From: Cyanocohniella sp. LLY
GTDB taxonomy: Bacteria; Cyanobacteriota; Cyanobacteriia; Cyanobacteriales; Nostocaceae
Reading direction: 5' to 3'
Assembly (NCBI GenBank): GCA_022241785.1
Contig: JAKOMP010000037.1
Span: 1 to 52,532 of the forward strand
DNA length: 52,532 nt
Both the position numbers and the translations under genes were made by a program. The notes under the pieces were generated by a model, which did not search any database, was not told where the DNA came from, and saw only the letters and a program-made list of their open reading frames with translations. Position 1 is the first letter of the stretch. The number at the start of each line of letters is the position of its first letter. Below, piece by piece: positions 7,654 through 14,456 of the stretch.

Positions 7654-9222
7654 TCACCACAACCCCAAGCGATCGCGAAAATATAAGCGATATAAATCAC
7701 ACAAAGGCTGCACAGAATTGCCAGTATATTTTACTAGTCTCATACTCCGCAGTTTATATGCTTTGTCTGGATCTATTCTGACGGGGACATTGGCACTAAC
7801 TACCTGCTGCATTGCGGCTAGTAGTTCTGGATTGTCCTGTAATGTTGACCAATAACGCAGAAGATGATCGCCATATAAGCCTTCTTCTGTAGGCGCAATG
7901 TCTAAAAATTTCTCTAACGTCAATTCACGTTGCGCTATTTTATGCAATGCTTTTTTTACCAACCAAGGATGTCCACCCACCATTGCCATGAGTTGGATAA
8001 TTTGCTCTTCATGCCAATAAAGTTTGAGATATTGTACGAATTTTTGGATTTGCTCCTGAGTTAATTCAGGTATTTCTACGGGTTTACCGACATTAAATGG
8101 TGACCTATTTCTATCTATAGGAATGTACTCTTCTTGAGCATAGGCAATTACCAAGCGTAGCTTTTGCCAAAGAGGCTGAGTCCTCCCCTTCTCATACCAA
8201 GCTCGTAGCAAGGGCAAAAAATTACAGGCGATCGCCGGATATGAAAAAATCACATCAGTATTATCCAAGCCTAAAACTAAGGGACTAGGAATTACTGCCA
8301 ACAGTCTTTCCAAATAGTTGGTACAGTTACTATTGGCACTTAATATACCGCCCCAATGTTGAGCTAAGTTGTCTGATAAATGTAACCCCTTAGCTATGCT
8401 GCTACAGAACCACTGCAAGAACCTTTCTAGACTATTGAATACTTCTTGTTCCGGCTCCTGAAAGTCCACTCTCACAGCTTGATAGCCTTGCTGAGTTGCA
8501 TGATTGAAAATTTGAATCATTAAGTAAGTTTTGCCCCATTGCAAAGGAGCCTTAACTCGAATTAATGAGCCTGGACGCTCAATTTCTCGATAGCAACCAG
8601 CATAAAAAGCTGAATCGAAAAACAATAATTCTTGTTTGGAGGCTAATTCTGAATGTAGTAAATCTGCCAAATCCCACCAATTTTTCTGTACTGTTTGTAG
8701 GGGTACAGCCAGACCTCCTTGAGTATTATCATAAGCAGCAATAATCCCCACTACAGCTTGAGCTTCGGTATCAAACACAGGGGAACCACTGTAGCCACCA
8801 ATAATTTGTTGTGAGTCTGCCATGACTCGTAACCGTAACATACATAAATTATTAAAATCGGCATGGGGGTTAGCATCGGTAATACTACCCTCGATAGTAC
8901 CGCCTTGGGGGAAGTCCAGCCTGCCATAACCAATGGAGCGAAATTGTTTGCCAGGTTCAAAAGTCAATAACAAAGGTGCGGCTTCGCCTTGATATCCAGG
9001 TAATTGCAATACAGCAAAGTCGTCATGGGAGCTATTTCCCAAATAAACTAACTCAACTTTTTGCCCATTAATTCTGACATTTTCCCAACCATCGGCATCT
9101 TCAACTACATGGGCGCAGGTAAGTAAATGACCTGTGGATGAGATAAAAAAGCCTGTGCCTCGGATAATATCTTCAGGCGTGGCGATCGCAACGGTACAAG
9201 CTTTAACTAAATCCCAACTCAT
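7654..9222 (-). CDS. Trypsin-like serine protease fused to AAA-like/STAND domain
   Basis: The protein has 522 residues. Residues 1-180 are a trypsin-like protease with a complete triad: H38 in LTCAHVVED, D68 in SHDDFAVLQL and S145 in GGYSGSPVF. No signal peptide is seen, so it probably acts in the cytoplasm. Residues 200-510 are an AAA_35-like domain with Walker A PLQWGKTYL (K231), FNVGKPVEI and GGHPWLVKKAL. The Walker B site reads LVLGLDNTD, so the usual catalytic Glu is Asn (N321), suggesting it binds NTP but hydrolyses it poorly (inference). It sits between a Trypco1 gene (14 bases upstream) and an AAA-sensor fusion (4 bases downstream), with clear co-transcription geometry. Confidence 0.87.
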   Translation of the reverse strand: MSWDLVKACTVAIATPEDIIRGTGFFISSTGHLLTCAHVVEDADGWENVRINGQKVELVYLGNSSHDDFAVLQLPGYQGEAAPLLLTFEPGKQFRSIGYGRLDFPQGGTIEGSITDANPHADFNNLCMLRLRVMADSQQIIGGYSGSPVFDTEAQAVVGIIAAYDNTQGGLAVPLQTVQKNWWDLADLLHSELASKQELLFFDSAFYAGCYREIERPGSLIRVKAPLQWGKTYLMIQIFNHATQQGYQAVRVDFQEPEQEVFNSLERFLQWFCSSIAKGLHLSDNLAQHWGGILSANSNCTNYLERLLAVIPSPLVLGLDNTDVIFSYPAIACNFLPLLRAWYEKGRTQPLWQKLRLVIAYAQEEYIPIDRNRSPFNVGKPVEIPELTQEQIQKFVQYLKLYWHEEQIIQLMAMVGGHPWLVKKALHKIAQRELTLEKFLDIAPTEEGLYGDHLLRYWSTLQDNPELLAAMQQVVSANVPVRIDPDKAYKLRSMRLVKYTGNSVQPLCDLYRLYFRDRLGLW

Positions 9223-9236
9223 GTAAGTTTATTTAT

Positions 9237-9584
9237 TTACGGTTTATTTTCTTCTGGTGTCAGTTTCCAAGTGATTTTCACCTTCAATGATGCTTGTGCA
9301 GAGGATTCCACCACATACACCGAGCCTTTGGCAGTAAAATTCAAACCAAATTCCACTTCACCATTCACAGGCTGTGATTCTTGCTGCAAGGTGCGGAATG
9401 CCCTAGTAATTGGACGACAGCCGTTCACAATCAAATCCTGAACTGCATCAAAGCTAGCTTCTACTTTTTCTATGGGTAAATCACTAGGAGCCGATACACG
9501 ACCCACTGATATATCTGGTATCTCAACTGCTACCAAAATTGTGCTGCCATCTGCTGTATCTAATTCTAAAAGTTTACGGGCCAT
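9237..9584 (-). CDS. Trypco1 (trypsin-co-occurring domain 1) protein
   Basis: A 115-residue protein. It starts with LLELDTADGSTILVAVEIPD, has the helix VEASFDAVQDLIVNGCRPI in the middle and ends in beta strands (VEFGLNFTAKGSVYVVESSA, then KVKITWKL). This is the pattern of Trypco1, a small domain described next to trypsin-like proteases in predicted bacterial conflict systems. It is the first gene of the operon, 14 bases before the trypsin-AAA gene, so it is likely a partner or activity modulator of that protease (inference from context and family). No catalytic residues are visible. Confidence 0.8.
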   Translation of the reverse strand: MARKLLELDTADGSTILVAVEIPDISVGRVSAPSDLPIEKVEASFDAVQDLIVNGCRPITRAFRTLQQESQPVNGEVEFGLNFTAKGSVYVVESSAQASLKVKITWKLTPEENKP

Positions 9585-9661
9585 GATTTAATGAGCTTGT
9601 GAATAAATATCAACAACGTAGTAAATTTAACTACTTTTTACAATAAATTGATGTAAATTTT

Positions 9662-9694
9662 TTGGTAAAAAATGTTCTTGGTAGAAAATTTACC
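9662..9694. promoter_or_regulatory. Short direct and inverted repeats in a divergent promoter region
   Basis: TTGGTAAAAAA and TTGGTAGAAAA stand 16 bases apart, about 1.5 helix turns. GGTAAA (9664-9669) and TTTACC (9689-9694) also form an inverted pair. They lie midway between the Trypco1 operon (minus) and the histidine kinase gene (plus), where a regulator could act. No known box is matched. Confidence 0.25.
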
Positions 9695-9773
9695 TAAGGA
9701 CAATATCTAGAAAAATTATACTAATAAATCAATTTTCCCGCAGAATAAGCTTATAACTACACCTTGCTACCCC

Positions 9774-10919
9774 ATGAGTTCCCTATCTTCTCGATTTGAC
9801 AAAATTCTGGTTGTGGATGACTCTCCTGATAATGTGTTTTTGATCAAAACTATTTTGGAGGAGGAAGGCTATACGGTTAGCACCGCAGAGAATGGTGTCT
9901 CGGCCTTGACACAACTGGAAACATCGCCTTGCGACTTGGTATTACTGGATCTGATGATGCCAGGAATGGATGGATACGAAGTTACTAGACGCATTCGTGA
10001 AGATATGAAATTGCAAGCATATATTCCCATCCTGCTGATTACTGCCCACGATGCGCCCAATGTAGCGCAAGGATTAGACTTGGGTGCTGATGATTTTATC
10101 CGCAAACCTGTGACAGTAGACGAATTACTCGCAAGGGTGCGATCGCTCTTACGTTTAAAGCGCAGTATAGATGAACGTGATGAAATTGCCCGCCAGCGAG
10201 AAGATTTTGTCTCCCGCCTCACTCACGACTTACGCACGCCTTTAGTAGCAGCCGATCGCATGTTAATGCTGTTTCAGCAGGGTGCTTTGGGAAATTTATC
10301 ACCACAAATGGCAGAAGTCATCACCATCATGGCGCGGAGTAATCTCAACCTGCTGTCTATGGTGAATACCTTATTGGAAGTTTATCGCTTTGAAGCCGGA
10401 CGCAAAACTCTGGCATTTCAACCAGTTGATCTCAGTCAGTTGCTAGAAGAATTAGTTGGTGAACTGACACCCCTAGCACAAGACAAAAAATTATCTCTCA
10501 AACTGGAGTTGTCTGAGGATGCTACCAATACTATAGTGATGGGCGATCGCTTAGAACTACATCGTTTATTCACTAATTTAATCGGTAATGCCATCAAATT
10601 TACAGAATCTGGTTCAGTGGCTATTCGTCTTACTAGTGTACTTTGGAGCAGCAAAATTAGTTCCTCTGAGTTTACTGCCTCTGCCAGTATCAGTGACTAC
10701 GTTACCATTGAAATAGCAGACACAGGCACAGGTATTTCCCCTGAAGAACAAGCCAATTTGTTTGAAAGATTCCGTCAAGGAAGCCACAAAAGTTCTGGTA
10801 GTGGCTTAGGATTATACCTTTCTCGTCGCATAGTCGATGCACATCACGGTAGTATCCTGGTAAGTTCTGAGTTAAATAAAGGTAGTGTATTTATGGTTAA
10901 TCTACCCATTAAACAGTGA
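9774..10919 (+). CDS. Hybrid response regulator-histidine kinase
   Basis: The protein has 381 residues and no membrane segment. A receiver domain spans 8-128 (VVDDSPDN; phospho-acceptor D59 in LVLLDLMMP; K111 in IRKPV). Next is a HisKA domain with H151 in FVSRLTHDLRTPL, then the ATPase domain with N box NLIGNAIKFT, G1 ADTGTGI and G2 GSGLGLYLS. The order receiver then kinase is common in cyanobacterial soluble hybrid kinases that take a signal from another kinase. It is divergent from the Trypco1-trypsin operon across 189 bases, so a regulatory link is possible but not shown. The input and output partners are unknown. Confidence 0.9.
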   Translation: MSSLSSRFDKILVVDDSPDNVFLIKTILEEEGYTVSTAENGVSALTQLETSPCDLVLLDLMMPGMDGYEVTRRIREDMKLQAYIPILLITAHDAPNVAQGLDLGADDFIRKPVTVDELLARVRSLLRLKRSIDERDEIARQREDFVSRLTHDLRTPLVAADRMLMLFQQGALGNLSPQMAEVITIMARSNLNLLSMVNTLLEVYRFEAGRKTLAFQPVDLSQLLEELVGELTPLAQDKKLSLKLELSEDATNTIVMGDRLELHRLFTNLIGNAIKFTESGSVAIRLTSVLWSSKISSSEFTASASISDYVTIEIADTGTGISPEEQANLFERFRQGSHKSSGSGLGLYLSRRIVDAHHGSILVSSELNKGSVFMVNLPIKQ

Positions 10920-11028
10920 AAATTCCCTATGATAAGTTATAAGTTACAAACCTAAAAAGTTACATAATTCGTAATTTATCATGTATTTAATATAAATGAT
11001 TTAGCATCGATATAAGATAAATATCTTT

Positions 11029-11120
11029 AGGACTTACGCACTCGCTACGAAAATCAAGGCTTTGAGATTGCTTCCCTACGGTCGCAATGACGAAAATACG
11101 TGGTTGGTTACGTAATTCCT
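11029..11120. repeat. MITE-like element with imperfect terminal inverted repeats
   Basis: AGGACTTACGCA at the left end and the complement of AGGAATTACGTA at the right end match at 10 of 12 positions, enclosing about 92 bases. The centre holds the motif GCTTCCCTACGGTCGCAATG, of the kind repeated in Nostoc genomes. No coding capacity. It lies between the kinase and aldehyde dehydrogenase genes. Confidence 0.55.
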
Positions 11121-11170
11121 GTATCTTGTTATAGTAAAACTAACAATAAAAAAGTACAACAAAAGAAAAT

Positions 11171-12556
11171 ATGATTACTAAAAAATTATCAAATTTAACG
11201 GCAATTATCGACAAACAACATGATTTTTTTAATACGGGTCAAACGAAAAATGTAGATTTCCGGCTTACACAACTTAAAACTCTTAAGCAAGCAATTCTGG
11301 AAAATAAACCAGCAATAGTTGAAGCACTGCAAGCAGATTTATCTAAACCAGAATTTGAAACTTATATTTCTGAAATCAGTGTTACCAAGGAAATTGACGT
11401 TGCTATTAAAAATCTCAAAAATTGGTCTAAGCCACAAAAAGCAGCAGTTTCCTGGGACTTCTTTTCCTACTCAGCCAGAGTGCATCCAGAACCTCTAGGA
11501 GTTGTTTTAATTATTGGTCCTTGGAACTATCCTTTTCAACTAATTATCTCACCCTTAATAGGTGCGATCGCTGCTGGAAACTGTACAATTATCAAACCTT
11601 CAGAAATTGCCCCTCATACTTCTAGTTTGTTAGCTGAGATAATTGGCAAATATTTTGATCCAGGATATATTGCCGTAGTAGAAGGAGGGGTGGAAATCAG
11701 CCAACAACTACTAGCAGCAAAATTTGACCATATATTTTTTACTGGTGGTACAGCCGTTGGCAAAATTGTCATGGCAGCAGCAGCCAAACATCTCACACCC
11801 GTGACTTTAGAATTAGGTGGTAAAAGTCCTTGTATTGTCGATACAGAAGTTAATTTAGAACATACAGCCAGACGTATTACTTGGGGAAAATTTCTCAATG
11901 CCGGACAAACTTGTATTGCACCTGACTATCTTTTAGTTAATCAAAAAATTAAACCAGATTTAATTAATGCCATAAAAAAATGCCTCACAGAATTTTATGG
12001 AAATAATCCCGCTAGCAGTCCAGATTACTCTAGGATTATTAGCCAAAATCATTTTGAGAGATTGGGTAAGTTGCTCAAAGATGGTGAAATTATTATTGGT
12101 GGAGAAACTGACCAATCAACACGTTATATTGCCCCCACAGTAATTGATCATGTTTCCTTGACAGATGCCATCATGCAAGAGGAAATTTTTGGCCCCATCT
12201 TGCCTGTAATTGAATACACTGATATTACAGAAGCGATCGCCTTAATTAACTCAAAACCAAAACCCTTGGCATTATACTTATTCACGCAGAATAAAAACCT
12301 GCAAAAGCAAGTCTTACAGAAAACTTCATCCGGTGGAGTTTGTATTAATGACACAATTATGCAAGTGGGGATTTCATCTTTACCATTTGGTGGTGTAGGT
12401 GAAAGCGGTATGGGCAGTTATCACGGCAAGGCAAGTTTTGATACCTTTTCCCATCGCAAAAGTGTATTAAAAAATTCCTTCTGGATTGATTTAAAATGGC
12501 GATACGCTCCCTACAAAGACAAATTATCCACAATCAAGCGTATGATGGGTATTTAG
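11171..12556 (+). CDS. NAD(P)-dependent aldehyde dehydrogenase, fatty-aldehyde type
   Basis: A 461-residue enzyme of the class-3/fatty-aldehyde branch. Motifs: IGPWNYPFQL at 115-124, KPSEIAPHTS, the nucleotide-site FTGGTAVGK at 190-198, general base E214 in LELGGKSP, and nucleophile C248 in GQTCIAPDY. The C-terminal LPFGGVGESGMGSYHGKASF motif is present. It oxidises long-chain aldehydes to acids; the cyanobacterial homologue of this length, often called AldE, is thought to detoxify membrane-derived aldehydes (family knowledge). No other gene is co-directional nearby. It overlaps the convergent sulfite-oxidase-like gene by 4 bases at the stop codons. Confidence 0.92.
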   Translation: MITKKLSNLTAIIDKQHDFFNTGQTKNVDFRLTQLKTLKQAILENKPAIVEALQADLSKPEFETYISEISVTKEIDVAIKNLKNWSKPQKAAVSWDFFSYSARVHPEPLGVVLIIGPWNYPFQLIISPLIGAIAAGNCTIIKPSEIAPHTSSLLAEIIGKYFDPGYIAVVEGGVEISQQLLAAKFDHIFFTGGTAVGKIVMAAAAKHLTPVTLELGGKSPCIVDTEVNLEHTARRITWGKFLNAGQTCIAPDYLLVNQKIKPDLINAIKKCLTEFYGNNPASSPDYSRIISQNHFERLGKLLKDGEIIIGGETDQSTRYIAPTVIDHVSLTDAIMQEEIFGPILPVIEYTDITEAIALINSKPKPLALYLFTQNKNLQKQVLQKTSSGGVCINDTIMQVGISSLPFGGVGESGMGSYHGKASFDTFSHRKSVLKNSFWIDLKWRYAPYKDKLSTIKRMMGI

Positions 12557-13200
12557 CCAAAACTGCTGCTATAACGCTCTTCCGCCCAAGGTTCACCCCG
12601 CCGATGGTAGCCATTACGCTCCCAAAACCCAAGTTCTTCTTCACTGAGAAATTCCAAACCATTAATCCATTTGGCACTTTTCCAGGCGTAGAGGTGGGGT
12701 ACAACCAACCGCATTGGGCCTCCATGTTCTGCGGGTAACGGTTCATCAAATAATTGCCAGGCCAAGAAATTTTCTGCGCGCACAAAGTCTGCCATAGCAA
12801 TATTGGTAGTGTAACCGCCATAGCAGTGTTCCATCACATGCACTGCTTGGGGATCTACCTCAATTAAATTCATAAAATCTGTCACCTTGATGCCAGTCCA
12901 CTTCACATCCAGTTTTGACCAGCGCGTTACACAATGGAAGTCGGCTGTAAACTCGGATTGAGGTAGTTTCATCAAATCTGACCAAGTAAATACCGCAGGT
13001 TTTACCAAACCCGAAACCCGAAACTCCCAGTCTTCTGTACCAACTTGGGGTGTTGCACCGTAGGTTAACACGGGGAAACCCTTAGCTAAATGTTGACCTG
13101 GGGGAACGCGTTTTTGCTCTTCCTCGTTTGGTTTATGAAAAAATTTTCCTGGCATATTTTCAAAAAAATAAGTCTTGTGATTGGCAAGTCGCTGATTCAT
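12553..13200 (-). CDS. Sulfite-oxidase-like molybdopterin oxidoreductase
   Basis: The protein has 215 residues and one oxidoreductase molybdopterin-binding domain, as in YedY/MsrP-like and short sulfite-oxidase-like proteins. C90 in DFHCVTRWSKLDVKW is the expected molybdenum ligand. Also seen are VPPGQHLAKGFPVLTYG, GGYTTNIAM and GGPMRLVVPHLYAWKSAKW. It has no dimerisation domain, heme domain or Tat signal, so it is probably soluble; the substrate is unknown. The frame continues upstream into a heptamer repeat, so I chose ATG 13200; ATG at residue 16 (MPGKFF) is an equally good start by sequence conservation. It is tail-to-tail with the aldehyde dehydrogenase gene. Confidence 0.88.
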   Translation of the reverse strand: MNQRLANHKTYFFENMPGKFFHKPNEEEQKRVPPGQHLAKGFPVLTYGATPQVGTEDWEFRVSGLVKPAVFTWSDLMKLPQSEFTADFHCVTRWSKLDVKWTGIKVTDFMNLIEVDPQAVHVMEHCYGGYTTNIAMADFVRAENFLAWQLFDEPLPAEHGGPMRLVVPHLYAWKSAKWINGLEFLSEEELGFWERNGYHRRGEPWAEERYSSSFG

Positions 13201-13203
13201 GGG

Positions 13204-13247
13204 TGGTGGGTAATGGGTAATGGGCAGCCCCAATTACTCATTACCGA
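13204..13247. repeat. Heptamer short tandem repeat and hairpin
   Basis: GGTAATG occurs twice in tandem, followed by GGCAGCCCC and an inverted CATTACC. This is the degenerate heptamer repeat type of Nostocales. It lies directly before the oxidoreductase start and explains the artificial N-terminal extension of that frame. Confidence 0.5.
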
Positions 13248-13406
13248 TTTTGTATTAACCCAATTAGCTTTTGCAGACTACTTATTATTGATAATGCAAT
13301 CAGAAAAGCAACGAAAAAGCGCTCATACACTATTGAGAAATTTGGACGGTAGCTTTTACCGCTCAAATCTTCGGTGCTGTCCCTGCTTTTACTCAATAGG
13401 GAATTA

Positions 13407-13577
13407 TTATTCTTCGTCCTCTTCTTCAGTGGTTGGATAGACAAAGGTAGAACGTCCAGTCAAAATTGACTTGCCCAGAGACAGGGCCTTTTGAGCTTCC
13501 ACAACAGCTTTGTGTCTCCAAGTAGCTCGACGTTTATCTCGTTTGGATTTGGATGTTTTCTTCTTAGGAACAGCCAT
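13407..13577 (-). CDS. rpmF: 50S ribosomal protein L32
   Basis: The 56-residue protein starts [18 protein letters not shown], the conserved start of cyanobacterial/plastid L32, followed by [20 protein letters not shown] and an acidic tail. It is a component of the large ribosomal subunit near the peptidyl-transferase region. ATG 13577 fits the family; the longer frame from 13604 does not. As in plastids, the zinc-binding cysteines of other bacterial L32 proteins are absent. Confidence 0.95.
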   Translation of the reverse strand: MAVPKKKTSKSKRDKRRATWRHKAVVEAQKALSLGKSILTGRSTFVYPTTEEEDEE

Positions 13578-13711
13578 AATAGCGGATATCGCAATTCTTG
13601 ACAACCTTTTTATTCTAAGCGATCAAATTGACATTTATTTAGGGATTAGAGACTAGGGGCTAGGGACTAGAAACTTTTTTCCTTCTTCTCCCCCATCTCT
13701 GGCATCTCCCT

Positions 13712-14257
13712 CTACTTCTGCGCCTCATCAGCAGGGGAATTAGTCGCATTTGCGGGACTAGCGGTTGGAGGAACAATAGTGGCTGCTGGGCCTACATTGG
13801 CGCTGGCTGGTTGGTTGTCAAAGAATAAGAGTGATCGCGCTGTTTTGAAGTATGTTGCCCAACGTTGGGCATCGGGGCGTGTGCGCCATTGCTGGCGACT
13901 GACATCTAAAGCCAAGATGGGCGCGATCGCTCCATAACTTTGTACGGTGACGATAATTGAAACATCTGTTACTAAAATATCTTGGTCTAAGCTACGTTGA
14001 GCTGCTGCTCTGGCAACCGCTTCTGCCCTCCGCAGTATGGTTTCATAAGCTTCATCTTCCATACGGTCAATACTCAGGTCAACTCTGGCGGTATAAGCGC
14101 GCACTACCTGGGGTGCGATCGCTTCTGTCAACATCCACACTGAAACTGGTGAAAAAAGTAAAACCATTAACGGAAATATCCGGATTTTTTTGGCAATTTG
14201 GCCAATAAATAGAGAGGGGATGATCGATGATGGTTGGTGAGCAATACTCCTGGTCAT
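13712..14257 (-). CDS. Membrane-anchored protein of unknown function
   Basis: The protein has 181 residues. A basic N-terminus is followed by one hydrophobic helix at about 28-50 (FPLMVLLFSPVSVWMLTEAI), which is a signal anchor or uncleaved signal peptide. Residues 55-145 form a compact domain with an amphipathic helix (YETILRRAEAVARAAAQRSL), strands (DILVTDVSIIVTVQSYGAIA) and WRTRPDAQRWATYF. The last 30 residues are rich in Ala, Pro and Thr. It looks like a conserved cyanobacterial extracytoplasmic protein without enzyme motifs. It is divergent from the pseudo-caspase gene with 199 bases between them. Confidence 0.7.
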   Translation of the reverse strand: MTRSIAHQPSSIIPSLFIGQIAKKIRIFPLMVLLFSPVSVWMLTEAIAPQVVRAYTARVDLSIDRMEDEAYETILRRAEAVARAAAQRSLDQDILVTDVSIIVTVQSYGAIAPILALDVSRQQWRTRPDAQRWATYFKTARSLLFFDNQPASANVGPAATIVPPTASPANATNSPADEAQK

Positions 14258-14456
14258 AACCTGAAAACTCCTAACTAATGAATTGATAATTTAAATTTGT
14301 GTAAGCAATATTTGCTAGAAGAGATGTAATTAATTTAACTTAAAAATCGGTAATTTGATAATAATCTCCTAGACCATCAGACATAGGTTAGCTTTGTTTT
14401 TTCAGCAAAGCCAACCGCAATTTTAGGCAAACAAACGACCACCTACAAACAGCGGG

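Noticed and set aside
7649-7700. 17-residue N-terminal extension of the AAA/periplasmic-binding protein
   Set aside because: It is the overlap with the end of the trypsin gene read in another frame; conserved sequence starts at MNPASLPNYEYQVGG.
13090-13440. 116-codon plus-strand frame between the oxidoreductase and rpmF genes
   Set aside because: It is antisense to the oxidoreductase start and a heptamer repeat and has no protein-like domain.
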